Assembly: GCA_910574835.1 (NCBI GenBank)
Contig: CAJTDE010000013.1
Span: 51,469 to 115,468 of the forward strand
Direction: 5' to 3'
Source: Clostridia bacterium
Lineage (GTDB): Bacteria > Bacillota > Clostridia > Lachnospirales > Lachnospiraceae
DNA: 64,000 nt
The position numbers and the translations under genes were made by a program. Of this stretch, positions 7,172 through 15,643 are shown one piece after another. The notes beneath the pieces are model-generated. The model made no database searches and was not told the DNA's origin. It saw nothing but the letters and a program-made list of their open reading frames with translations. Positions within the stretch are counted from its first letter, which is position 1. Each line of letters starts with the position of its first letter.

Positions 7172-9124
7172 TTAGCAGATCTCCGCTCCGGCCGGCATAG
7201 CCTTCTCCGGTACTACCAAAGCCAGATTCCCGTCCGCGTCCTCCGCGCAGAGCAACATCCCTTCCGACTTCACTCCGGCCAATGTTGCGGGCTTTAAGTT
7301 CACAAGAACCATCACCTTCTTGCCCACCATCTCTTCCGGTGTGTAATGCGCCTTGATACCGGACACAATCTGCTTCACCTGGCTTCCGATCCGCACCTGG
7401 GAGCAGAGCAGCTTTTTGGACTTCTTAACTGCTTCGCAGGCTATAATCTCTCCCACCTGGAACTGCAGCTTTTCAAAGTCGTCAAAGGTAATCTCTGCCT
7501 TTGGCTCCGGATCGATCACCGGCTCCGCCGGTGCCTCCGGCTGTTCCTCCAAAGCCTTTTTTTCTTCCACCTTTGCCAAAACCTCATTTACATCCAGTCT
7601 CGCAAAGAGGATCTCCGGCTTCTCCGTCACTTTCTGACCGGACTGATAGAGGCCGAACATATTCATCACTTCAATGGAGCGCTTCTTTGCGCCCAGCTGC
7701 TCCAGAATCTTTGCAGAGGTTTCAGGCATAAAGGGTTCCAAAAGGGAAGCGCCGATGCTGATTCCTTCTACCAGATTGTAGAGCACTGTAGCCAGGCGGT
7801 CCTTCTTGCTCTCATCCTTAGCCAAAGCCCAGGGCATGGTTTCATCAATGTATTTGTTGCAGCGCTTAAAGAGAGCAAAAATCTCCGTCATGGCGTCCGC
7901 CACCCGAAGCTCCTCCATCTTATCCGCTACCTTCCCTGCCGTGCACACAGCCGTCTCCCGCAGGTCGCGATCCAGCGGCTCCATAAATCCGGGATTGCTC
8001 ACCACGCCGCCGAAATATTTATTGGACATAGAAACGGTCCGGTTCACCAGATTCCCCAGGGTATTCGCAAGCTCGGAGTTCATACGCTCTACCATCAGCT
8101 CCCAGGTGATTACTCCGTCGTTGTCAAAGGGCATCTCGTGGAGCACAAAGTAGCGCACGGCGTCCACTCCGAACATTTCTACCAATTCGTCCGCGTAGAG
8201 CACATTTCCTTTGGACTTGCTCATCTTGCCATCACCCTGTAAAAGCCAGGGATGGCCGAATACCTGCTTGGGCAGAGGCAGATCAAGCGCCATCAGGAAA
8301 ATGGGCCAGTAGATGGTATGGAAGCGGATAATATCCTTTCCAATCAGGTGCAGATCCGCCGGCCAGTCCCTTTTAAACTGATCTGTGGACTCTCCGTCAC
8401 AGTTGTAGCCGATTCCGGTAATATAGTTGGTCAGCGCATCCAGCCATACATAGGTTACATGCTTGGGATCAAAGCTTACCGGAATCCCCCAGCGAAAGGA
8501 GGTTCTGGATACACAAAGATCCTGAAGGCCCGGAAGCAGGAAGTTGTTCATCATCTCGTTTTTCCGGGAAACAGGCTGAATAAATTCCGGGTGAGTGTTG
8601 ATGTGCTCAATCAGCCGATCCGCATATTTGCTCATTTTGAAGAAATATGCCTCCTCCTTGGCCGGCTTCACCTCTCTGCCGCAGTCGGGGCATTTGCCGT
8701 CCACCAACTGGGATTCGGTGAAAAATGATTCGCAGGGGGTACAGTACATACCCTCGTAGTAGCCCTTGTAGATATCGCCCTGATCGTAGAGCTTTTTGAA
8801 TATTTTCTGAACCTGGGCTTCGTGATCCGAATCGGTGGTGCGGATGAATTTGTCGTAAGAGGTGTTCATCAGATCCCAGATGCGGCGGATCTCTCCTGCC
8901 ACATTGTCCACAAATTCCTTGGGCGTTACGCCCGCCTCGCCTGCCTTCTCCTCAATCTTCTGTCCGTGCTCGTCCGTGCCTGTCTGAAAGAATACGTCAT
9001 AGCCCTGCATTCTCTTAAAACGGGCGATGGCATCTGCCAGCACAATCTCGTAGGTATTGCCGATATGGGGCTTACCGGAGGTGTAGGCAATAGCGGTGGT
9101 GATGTAGTATTTTTGCTTTTCCAT
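7172..9124 (-). CDS. metG: Methionyl-tRNA synthetase
   Basis: A 650-residue class I synthetase that charges tRNA-Met. The HIGH signature appears as KPHIGN near residue 20, the zinc knuckle as CTPCESF with CPDCG near residues 127-148, and the KMSKS loop as GKMSKSKGN near residue 300. An anticodon-binding helical domain follows, then a proline/glutamate-rich linker and a C-terminal tRNA-binding domain of about 105 residues (FQVGEIIACEAVKKSKKL onwards), as in dimeric bacterial enzymes. It is transcribed from its own promoter behind a T-box leader, so it should be induced when uncharged tRNA-Met accumulates. Confidence 0.98.
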   Translation of the reverse strand: MEKQKYYITTAIAYTSGKPHIGNTYEIVLADAIARFKRMQGYDVFFQTGTDEHGQKIEEKAGEAGVTPKEFVDNVAGEIRRIWDLMNTSYDKFIRTTDSDHEAQVQKIFKKLYDQGDIYKGYYEGMYCTPCESFFTESQLVDGKCPDCGREVKPAKEEAYFFKMSKYADRLIEHINTHPEFIQPVSRKNEMMNNFLLPGLQDLCVSRTSFRWGIPVSFDPKHVTYVWLDALTNYITGIGYNCDGESTDQFKRDWPADLHLIGKDIIRFHTIYWPIFLMALDLPLPKQVFGHPWLLQGDGKMSKSKGNVLYADELVEMFGVDAVRYFVLHEMPFDNDGVITWELMVERMNSELANTLGNLVNRTVSMSNKYFGGVVSNPGFMEPLDRDLRETAVCTAGKVADKMEELRVADAMTEIFALFKRCNKYIDETMPWALAKDESKKDRLATVLYNLVEGISIGASLLEPFMPETSAKILEQLGAKKRSIEVMNMFGLYQSGQKVTEKPEILFARLDVNEVLAKVEEKKALEEQPEAPAEPVIDPEPKAEITFDDFEKLQFQVGEIIACEAVKKSKKLLCSQVRIGSQVKQIVSGIKAHYTPEEMVGKKVMVLVNLKPATLAGVKSEGMLLCAEDADGNLALVVPEKAMPAGAEIC

Positions 9125-9144
9125 TTTATTTCCTCTCTTTCTGC

Positions 9145-9435
9145 TGCATAAAAAATCCCGTCTTCCTTATATTTAAAGAAGACGGGGATATTCCCGTGTT
9201 ACCACTTCTGTTCGTCTGCCTCTCACGAAAACAGACCTCTGGGAGTACCTTCATACTCCTCCGCTATAACAGGCGGAACCCTGTCGCAGCTTATCGCTTC
9301 CATGCGTTCATCTGCGCCGCTCTGAAACCATCTTCGGCCAGCTTCCTTCCTTCCCTCTCAGCCACCGGGAATTCTCTGTAGAAAATCCATCAAGCCTACT
9401 CTTTTCTTCTCTGCGTTTTCTTATTTTATAGGGAG
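9145..9435 (-). promoter_or_regulatory. T-box leader of metG (Met specifier)
   Basis: The minus-strand leader contains the T-box core GTGGTAAC (9198-9205) and a Rho-independent terminator (arms 9157-9165 and 9178-9186, then a T-run). Stem I has GAAG-ATG at 9329-9331 in the same context as GAAG-ATC in the ileS leader of this window, which identifies ATG, methionine, as the specifier codon. Binding of uncharged tRNA-Met should favour the antiterminator. Confidence 0.93.
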
Positions 9436-9464
9436 ATCCTAGCATATGAGGAATTGTTTGTCAA
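9436..9464 (-). promoter_or_regulatory. Promoter of metG T-box transcript
   Basis: On the minus strand TTGACA (9459-9464) and TAGGAT (9436-9441) are separated by exactly 17 bases, directly upstream of T-box stem I. Confidence 0.8.
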
Positions 9465-9468
9465 GGTT

Positions 9469-11166
9469 CTACCTTCCAATCAATACGGTTTTCCCGCAAA
9501 AGGCAAAGCCGTATTTTCGTATTCTGTCCTTTGGAATCCCTTTTTCTGTCAATACGGCTGCATAGCGCTTCTCTTCTATCTGACGTACCGCCGCTCTCAC
9601 CGTGTCCGTAAGCTCCGGCTCTTCGTCCGTATCCTGAACCTTAAATTCAATGATAATCCCGTCTTCTTTTTTCGGATCTCTTGGTTCCAGCATTACATCA
9701 TATCGGCCAAAACCGCTTTCGCGATTCGAAGTCAGCGTATATCTGTCAGCAAGGTCAACCATCAGCCCGAGAACAAACCCATGATAGAAGCGCTCCGGCT
9801 CCTGCCACGACGGATTTTTTCCCGTATCAAAATAGCTGAATGTTGCGAAAGCTACTTTATTCATGTACACATTCATTGCTTTGATATCATCTGTCAGCAA
9901 TGCTTTGACAAAATCATTGTACACGTAGGACACTCTGCCAAACCATTTACGGATCATATTGCCAAACATAATCCGTACCTCCAGATTTGTAAGGCAAAGC
10001 TCGTAGACCTGTACCCAGTCGCCATAAGCCTGCGTCCGTGTTTCGATGCTTTTTACTCTCAGATATCCGCTGGCCAGCAGAAGGCTCCAGACTGCCTGTT
10101 CATCCCGATCCAATTGATTGTATACAATCTGCTCGTCAATTGCCGCATGGATGGATTCTCCGCAGAGTAATTTTTCAAACTCCTGCTTAATTTTTTTATC
10201 TCCTTCCTGAACCAGCTTCCCTGCCAATGTATTCGAGCTGGAGTTGGCCCAATAGGTTCCCAGCTTTTTTGCCTTTAAATAATTGATAATAGACCACGGA
10301 TTATAAATATCCGTTCGTTTTCCAAAAGTAAAGCCGTCATACCAGCTTTTTACATCTGCTCTTTGCTCTGACAGTCCAAACTCCTCCAAAGCATCGAAAA
10401 CCTCCTGCTCCGTAAAGCCGAAGCTATCCTCATATACTTCTGATGTAGTTGTTACCGCCTGTAAATTATTTAAATCTGAAAAAATGGATTCTTTGCTAAT
10501 CCGGGTGATTCCTGTCATAAGAGCACATTCCAGATAAGGATTTGTCTTAAAGGTTGCATTAAACAGGCTTCGGATAAAAGAAGTTATCTCCTCCCAGTAT
10601 CCGTTTACATAGGCTTCCTGCATGGGTGTGTCATATTCGTCTAAGAGAATAATGACCTTTTTCCCATAATACCGCGAAAGGTAGCCTGACAGCATTTTCA
10701 GAGAAAAAGAGGCTTGATAATCCTCCATATCTACGGATACGCTTCGGAAATCCTGCTTTTCCGATTCATTTAAAAAGTCTTCCTGAAGCAGAAAATCGTA
10801 TTGATTGTAAATGTTCTTGATAATGCGGCAGATTGCCTTCCGTGTCTGGTCAAAGCTTGTCTCTTTCACATCCGCAAAGCTGATCATGATCACAGGGTAG
10901 GTGCCCTGCAATTCCCTGTATTGTGCATTTTTCCAGATATTCAATCCTTCAAACAGATCTCCCCTGCCGGCATAATCTACGGAGAAGAATTTCTCTGCCA
11001 TGCTCATGGTCAGTGTCTTTCCGAATCTTCTCGGGCGCGCGATCAAGGTTACACTGTCCTTCTGCTCCCACCACTCCTGTATAAACGAGGTCTTGTCCAC
11101 ATAAAAACAATTTTCTCTTCGGATTGTTTCAAAATCCTGTTGTCCGATTCCTACTGTTCTTGGCAT
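9469..11166 (-). CDS. AAA-ATPase-like protein with PD-(D/E)XK nuclease-like domain (DUF1703 family), copy 1
   Basis: A protein of about 565 residues. The N-terminal AAA-ATPase-like domain begins IGQQDFETIRRENCFYVDK and carries a Walker-A-like RPRRFGKT (glycine-poor, typical of this family) and a Walker B IILLDEYDTP near residue 180. The C-terminal domain is a PD-(D/E)XK nuclease-like fold with RYDVMLEP followed by IIIEFKVQ. The family is highly duplicated in gut bacteria and its role is not established. I place the start at ATG 11166, 7 bases after AAAGGAGG, rather than at the upstream codon at 11220. It ends 5 bases before the metG promoter. A second member lies at 30472-32070. Confidence 0.85.
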   Translation of the reverse strand: MPRTVGIGQQDFETIRRENCFYVDKTSFIQEWWEQKDSVTLIARPRRFGKTLTMSMAEKFFSVDYAGRGDLFEGLNIWKNAQYRELQGTYPVIMISFADVKETSFDQTRKAICRIIKNIYNQYDFLLQEDFLNESEKQDFRSVSVDMEDYQASFSLKMLSGYLSRYYGKKVIILLDEYDTPMQEAYVNGYWEEITSFIRSLFNATFKTNPYLECALMTGITRISKESIFSDLNNLQAVTTTSEVYEDSFGFTEQEVFDALEEFGLSEQRADVKSWYDGFTFGKRTDIYNPWSIINYLKAKKLGTYWANSSSNTLAGKLVQEGDKKIKQEFEKLLCGESIHAAIDEQIVYNQLDRDEQAVWSLLLASGYLRVKSIETRTQAYGDWVQVYELCLTNLEVRIMFGNMIRKWFGRVSYVYNDFVKALLTDDIKAMNVYMNKVAFATFSYFDTGKNPSWQEPERFYHGFVLGLMVDLADRYTLTSNRESGFGRYDVMLEPRDPKKEDGIIIEFKVQDTDEEPELTDTVRAAVRQIEEKRYAAVLTEKGIPKDRIRKYGFAFCGKTVLIGR

Positions 11167-11354
11167 ATTTCTACCTCCTTTCCCCAGCTTTTTCCCGAAC
11201 ATTGTTTTTCTCTGCTCCACAGGATTGTTAAATTCTGTCTTTCTTATAATATACAGGAAACCTCCCCTAAATACAATGTCAAAACCGGAATAATAAATAG
11301 CATTTCTTCCCGGCTTTCCTCATAGAATACACCAACAATATTTCTGGTGAGAAT

Positions 11355-13106
11355 ATGAAACGTAAAAAGCTTTTGATTGCAGGCATACTCCTGCTTCTTT
11401 TTCTGTGCTGCGGCGTTTTTTTACTTCCCCGGCTTCAGGGAACTTCCGCTGAAACTGCGGATGAGGCATTTGAGCGCTTTACTCATACATTATTTCTGAA
11501 CGAGGTTTCCTCTAATGCTCTGACACTTCACTACACGCTCTCGGAACCGGAGCGTTTTGGAATTACGGATGTTCCTTCCGCTTTTTGTCTCTACTCCAAG
11601 GATTCCTCCGATGCGGCGGCTGCCGGTCTGGAAAATACCAGGCAGGCGCTTTCCGCCTTTTCCCGGGAGGAGCTTTCCGATTCCAACCGGCTTACTTATG
11701 ATATTTTGTCCTATCAGCTCGAAAAGCAGGCCGCGCTGCTTAATTTTCCATATTATGAGGAAATATTAAGCCCCACCCTGGGCGCCCAGGCACAGCTTCC
11801 GATTCTCCTGGCCGAATATGCTTTTCGATCAGAACAGGATATTGAAAATTATATTTCTCTTCTTTCCACGATTGATGCCTATTATCAAAGCTTGATGGAC
11901 TATGAACAGGAAAAGGCAAAGGCCGGACTGTTTATGTCGGACGAGACGGCGGAGGCCGTGATTGCTCAGTGCCGGGCCTTTCTTTCCAATCCCGGAGAGC
12001 ATTTTCTTCTTTCTACCTTTGAGGAGCGGATTGCTTCCGCAGATTTTCTTTCGGAGGAGAAGGCGGAAAAGTATCTTGCTTCCAACCGGACAGTATTTTT
12101 CGGACATGTAATTCCGGCTTATGAGCTTTTGATTCAAGGTCTGACTAAGCTTAAAGGCTCCGGAAAAAATCCTTACGGACTCTGCTATTATGAGAAAGGC
12201 TCCGATTATTATGAGGCATTGACGGCCGCCGTTACGGGAACCGGGCGGAATATGGAGGAAATCCTGCTGCTGATTGAAGAACAGCTTGACACGGATCTGG
12301 AAACAGTCACTTACCTTGTAAGCCTGAACCCGGAAATTCTGACGTCCGTATCCCGGCAGACAGGACTAACGGAGCCTGCTGTTATTTTGAAAAATCTTCA
12401 GCAGGAAATTTTGGAGGATTTTCCTTCCGCTCCCTCTGTTTCCTGCCAAGTAAAATATGTGGATTCCTCTCTGGAAAAGTATTTAAGCCCGGCTTTTTAT
12501 CTGACGCCGCCTCTGGATCGGATGAATGAGCATGTGATCTATATCAACCCTGCCAATCACTATGACAGTCTTTCTCTTTATACGACCCTGGCTCATGAAG
12601 GGTGGCCCGGGCATCTTTACCAGACGCTTTATGAAAATTCCTGCGGGATTGATCCGGTGCGGAATCTCTTTAACTTTGGAGGGTATACGGAAGGATGGGC
12701 TACCTATGTGGAATGGCTTTCCTATTCTTATGCGATTGCGGATCAAGAGATGGCGGAGCTTTTGGCGGCCAACGGAGCTGTTTCTCTGGGCCTTCATGCA
12801 CGGGCGGATGTGGGGATTCATTATGAAGGGTGGTCCCTTGAAGATACGGAGGCTTTTTTTGCCGGGTATGGCGTGACAAATCCGGAGACGGTATATCAGA
12901 TTTATCAGGCTGTTATTCAAGATCCGGGGAATTATCTGAAATACTATCTGGGAGCGGCTGAGATTCTCAAATTGGAAGGGGCGGCTGAGGAGGTTCTTTC
13001 CGAACGCTTTGTGCTGAAAGATTTTCATACCTTTTTCCTGTCTATGGGGCCGGCGCCGTTTCCGGTGATTGAGGATTATATGGAAGGGTGGATGTCGGAG
13101 CAATAA
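11355..13106 (+). CDS. DUF885-family membrane-anchored zinc-dependent hydrolase-like protein
   Basis: A 583-residue protein. Residues 6-24 form a hydrophobic signal or anchor segment after MKRKK, so the bulk should lie outside the membrane. The diagnostic part is near residues 410-460: YTTLAHEGWPGHLYQ, which supplies the HE..H zinc ligands, and then TEGWATYVEW with a downstream glutamate. This is the signature of the DUF885 family, related to M32-like metallopeptidases; the substrate is not known. It is a single gene, divergent from the AAA-ATPase gene, and ends before a cluster of hairpins. Complete, with no sign of damage. Confidence 0.85.
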   Translation: MKRKKLLIAGILLLLFLCCGVFLLPRLQGTSAETADEAFERFTHTLFLNEVSSNALTLHYTLSEPERFGITDVPSAFCLYSKDSSDAAAAGLENTRQALSAFSREELSDSNRLTYDILSYQLEKQAALLNFPYYEEILSPTLGAQAQLPILLAEYAFRSEQDIENYISLLSTIDAYYQSLMDYEQEKAKAGLFMSDETAEAVIAQCRAFLSNPGEHFLLSTFEERIASADFLSEEKAEKYLASNRTVFFGHVIPAYELLIQGLTKLKGSGKNPYGLCYYEKGSDYYEALTAAVTGTGRNMEEILLLIEEQLDTDLETVTYLVSLNPEILTSVSRQTGLTEPAVILKNLQQEILEDFPSAPSVSCQVKYVDSSLEKYLSPAFYLTPPLDRMNEHVIYINPANHYDSLSLYTTLAHEGWPGHLYQTLYENSCGIDPVRNLFNFGGYTEGWATYVEWLSYSYAIADQEMAELLAANGAVSLGLHARADVGIHYEGWSLEDTEAFFAGYGVTNPETVYQIYQAVIQDPGNYLKYYLGAAEILKLEGAAEEVLSERFVLKDFHTFFLSMGPAPFPVIEDYMEGWMSEQ

Positions 13107-13436
13107 GTGTTTTCTTTCATTAAAGTGGTAAAATTATTGGGATGTATTGCTTTTGTCATTCCCTGTTGGTAATCTTTTGTATTATTAGTAATGATATGAG
13201 GTAAAGACTCCCCGGTCAAGGAGAGTCTTTTAGAAAAAGCTATCCGCCAATGCCCGCTCTGCGAGCCAGAGCGCGGTAACAGTATATGCAGATATGGAAA
13301 AAGAGTTGCATGTAACAACTCTTTTTTCCCAGAAAAGCCTTGCGGCCAATCTCCCTTACGAGACTAGATAACTTATTTGTCTATGCCTTAATTATAGCAT
13401 TTCCAATAGGGAAGTCAAAAAAATTTACAGTTGATG
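13107..13436. other. Gene-free interval with three hairpins, ending in a bidirectional terminator
   Basis: This gap separates two convergent genes. It holds hairpin 13203-13230 (8-bp stem), hairpin 13255-13273 (7-bp GC-rich stem, 5-base loop) and a strong 11-bp hairpin at 13298-13326 with A-run and T-run, which can terminate on both strands. The first two are not needed for termination; a small RNA is possible but no convincing promoter was found. Confidence 0.6.
13298..13327. terminator. Bidirectional intrinsic terminator
   Basis: An 11-bp stem (13298-13308 with 13316-13326) has a 7-base loop, begins with A5 and ends with a T-run. It serves both convergent flanking genes. Confidence 0.8.
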
Positions 13437-14711
13437 CTATCTCGATAGCATCTGAAGCAACATCCAATTTGCCCGGAAAGGCCGCATCAGGTTCCAGTAT
13501 CCGATCCCCAGGAATCCATATTCTATAGCAGTCCGAAGCTTTACTTCCATACTTCTCACATCCTCGAACCATACTTCATGTGTCACTCCGCTGCGCTCAT
13601 AGGTATACCAGGGGCTTTGAGCTGTCTCATCGTATTGGATCGACGCTCCCTGTATGGCCGCCCGCCGGACTGCCTCTGCATTTCCCATGATTTCCGCAAC
13701 GGATTCTCCCCTCACGAAAGGCAGCGTCCAGTCGTAGGCATAGTTTGGGATGCCCATCAGAATTTTATTCCGCGGTATTTCCGTAACCGCATAGTCCAAT
13801 ACCTGGCGGACCTTGTTGATCGGAGCGATGGCCATAGCCGGGCCGTGCTGATGTCCCCACTCATAGGTCATTAAAAATACATGATCCGCATTGGCCCCAA
13901 GAAGCGCATAGTCCATGCCCTCATAGAGAAGTCCCCTCTGTTCACCCGAGGTTTTTGGCGCCAGGGCTACGGAAACCTGCCATCCTTCCCGGTTCATGGC
14001 CTCCCTGAGATTACCCACAAAAGCAGCGTAGCCTTCCCGATCCTCCGGAAGAATATATTCAAAGTCTACATCCACTCCGGCATAGCCCTGTTGTCTTACG
14101 GTTTCCAGCAGGTTTTCAATCAGAATCTGCTGCATTTGCGTATCCTGGGAAACTGCTTTTACCAGCTGGTTATTAAAATTGCCCTGCTCTGAAAACGGAG
14201 TTAATACCAGAATCGGCCGGATGCCCATCTGCCAGGCCAAAGAAATCATCCAATTCTCCGATATCTGCGGCGGAATCAAGGCTCCGGCTGTTGTAAAGCC
14301 GTAGGAGAAGATCAAAAGCTCATCCAGATACAGCAGGGCTTCTCTTAAAACCGCTTCCTCGATAAAGGGGTAGGCATATCCGGTCACGTATAGGTTGTTG
14401 TCCTCCTGTCCCCGGTAGCGGATCACCAGGCTTTGCCCTGCGCGCAGGTAAGGCTGTTCCAACAGATAGGGATTGTTCCGGTAGAGCTGTCTTTCCGTCA
14501 TACCATAGGCTGATGCGATTTCCTCCGTCGTCTCTCCCTCCGATACCGTATGGATGAGAGCGGGAATTAAAACGAGCACCGCCATTCCTGCCGGAAGGTA
14601 GGGCAGTACTGACAATTGATTGTCATATATCAGCCTCTGCGGGGATACGCCATATAAGGCTGCAATGCTTTCCGGCGTGTCGCCCGGTTGAACCACATAA
14701 ATTTCCATCAT
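13437..14711 (-). CDS. LysM-LysM-GH18 spore peptidoglycan hydrolase (YaaH/SleL-like)
   Basis: A 424-residue protein without a signal peptide, as is usual for spore-coat proteins made in the mother cell. Two LysM domains (residues about 3-48, YVVQPGDTPESIAALYG, and 52-97, HTVSEGETTEEIASAYG) bind glycan. The rest is a GH18 barrel with the catalytic DxxDxDxE-type motif as GVDVDFEYI near residue 215. In spore-formers such proteins (YaaH, SleL) act as N-acetylglucosaminidases on cortex fragments during germination. The neighbouring spmB is also a sporulation gene. The start may be the first or second of two adjacent ATG codons. The 5' leader holds two tandem hairpin repeats. Confidence 0.9.
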   Translation of the reverse strand: MMEIYVVQPGDTPESIAALYGVSPQRLIYDNQLSVLPYLPAGMAVLVLIPALIHTVSEGETTEEIASAYGMTERQLYRNNPYLLEQPYLRAGQSLVIRYRGQEDNNLYVTGYAYPFIEEAVLREALLYLDELLIFSYGFTTAGALIPPQISENWMISLAWQMGIRPILVLTPFSEQGNFNNQLVKAVSQDTQMQQILIENLLETVRQQGYAGVDVDFEYILPEDREGYAAFVGNLREAMNREGWQVSVALAPKTSGEQRGLLYEGMDYALLGANADHVFLMTYEWGHQHGPAMAIAPINKVRQVLDYAVTEIPRNKILMGIPNYAYDWTLPFVRGESVAEIMGNAEAVRRAAIQGASIQYDETAQSPWYTYERSGVTHEVWFEDVRSMEVKLRTAIEYGFLGIGYWNLMRPFRANWMLLQMLSR

Positions 14712-14732
14712 TTATCCTCTTATTCCAGTTCC

Positions 14733-14827
14733 GTAGTCCCCCATACAATGCGCAGACAACGGAGATGAATTTCCAGCCACCAAAAGATGTGTCTGCAAAT
14801 CCATCTGGGCATTGTATGGGGAACTAC
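14733..14827. repeat. Hairpin repeat unit 1
   Basis: A 95-base unit with 19-base inverted arms (14733-14751 and 14809-14827, one mismatch). A nested stem joins GCAGACA (14752-14758) to TGTCTGC further in. The core, CAACGGAGATG then ATTTCC and AAATCCATCTGG, is shared with unit 2, but the arms differ in sequence. It lies in the leader of the GH18 gene. Confidence 0.8.
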
Positions 14828-14840
14828 TGTTTCCAGTCCC

Positions 14841-14935
14841 GCAATATCCCATTCAGTACGCAATCAACGGAGATGCATTTCCGGCCACAAAAGCATGCGT
14901 CCGTAAATCCATCTGGGTACTGACTGGGATATTGC
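14841..14935. repeat. Hairpin repeat unit 2
   Basis: Also 95 bases, with 19-base arms (14841-14859 and 14917-14935, one mismatch). The core resembles unit 1, while the arms have different bases that still pair. Short TTCCAGTYCCG spacers precede both units and recur at about 14939-14949. Confidence 0.8.
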
Positions 14936-14964
14936 TGTTTCCAGTTCCGTAGTTCCGCAATACT

Positions 14965-15504
14965 TTACTGCATCATCCCGGCCAATACCACGCTTGCTGC
15001 AATTCCTGCTGCCGTAGCAAGCAATGCTCCGGTCAGCGTATGCCGGGTCTTTCTCACCTTAGCCGTCATAAAATAGACGCTCATCGTATAAAAAATCGTC
15101 TCCGTACACCCCATCATAATCGAAGCAATCAGCCCCAGACGGGAATCCGTTCCGTATCTCTGAAAAATATCCAATGCCAGTCCCGTAGCCGCCGAGGAGG
15201 AAAACATGCGGACAATCGCAAGCGGTACAAGCTCCGACGGAAAATGAATCAAATCCGTCGCATAACTCAGCGCCCCGGACAAAAAGTCCAGAAAACCGGA
15301 AGCCCGGAGCACCCCTACCGCCACCATCAGGCCAATCAGTGTCGGCATAATCTGAATCACCGTCTGAAAGCCGTCCTTCGCCCCCCGGACAAAATCGTCA
15401 TAGACCGGCCGCTTCATCAAAATCCCATATGCAACCACATAAAAGATCAAAAAGGGAACCAGTAAATCTGAAGTATAAAGAATGATACGAATTGCCGCCT
15501 GCAT
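14965..15504 (-). CDS. spmB: Spore maturation protein B
   Basis: A 179-residue membrane protein of the nucleoside-recognition/gate-domain family. Diagnostic segments are IMPTLIGLMVAVGVLRASG, MFSSSAATGLALDIF and SIMMGCTETIFYT. SpmA and SpmB act together in dehydration of the spore core. Normally spmB follows spmA directly, but here spmA lies 17 kb away at 32239-32874. The start codon at 15504 sits only 4 bases from a 60-bp direct repeat that is copied at 21542-21600, so the ribosome-binding region of spmB is itself a border of the defence island. Confidence 0.95.
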   Translation of the reverse strand: MQAAIRIILYTSDLLVPFLIFYVVAYGILMKRPVYDDFVRGAKDGFQTVIQIMPTLIGLMVAVGVLRASGFLDFLSGALSYATDLIHFPSELVPLAIVRMFSSSAATGLALDIFQRYGTDSRLGLIASIMMGCTETIFYTMSVYFMTAKVRKTRHTLTGALLATAAGIAASVVLAGMMQ

Positions 15505-15508
15505 TGCC

Positions 15509-15568
15509 TTGACCGCCTGCCGAAAGCTTTTTTTCTATTCTATGACATCAGATGCTGAAATATTTCTT
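15509..15568. repeat. Left copy of 60-bp imperfect direct repeat flanking the defence island
   Basis: Matches 21542-21600 in the same orientation. The first 35 bases differ by one substitution and one T-run indel; the tail is more diverged but ends in the same 11 bases. The copies enclose about 6.0 kb. Confidence 0.75.
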
Positions 15569-15572
15569 ATAC

Positions 15573-15635
15573 AAAAAGAAGCTGTCAAAAACTCGCAAAG
15601 ATCCCGAATATCTGTCTTTGCGTTTTTAACAGCCT
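15573..15635 (-). terminator. Terminator of the BREX-type ATPase operon
   Basis: On the minus strand a long stem (15579-15601 with 15615-15635, small bulges) is followed by a T-run. It lies directly after the stop of the last ATPase gene. Confidence 0.8.
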
Positions 15636-15643
15636 CTCATGCC

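Noticed and set aside
7346..8242. A 298-codon plus-strand open frame antisense to metG
   Set aside because: It is the mirror of a highly conserved gene; the protein is His/Leu-rich with no domain and no ribosome site.
9454..10170. A 238-codon plus-strand frame opposite the AAA-ATPase gene
   Set aside because: Composition matches a reverse-strand shadow; it starts within the metG promoter and has no ribosome site.
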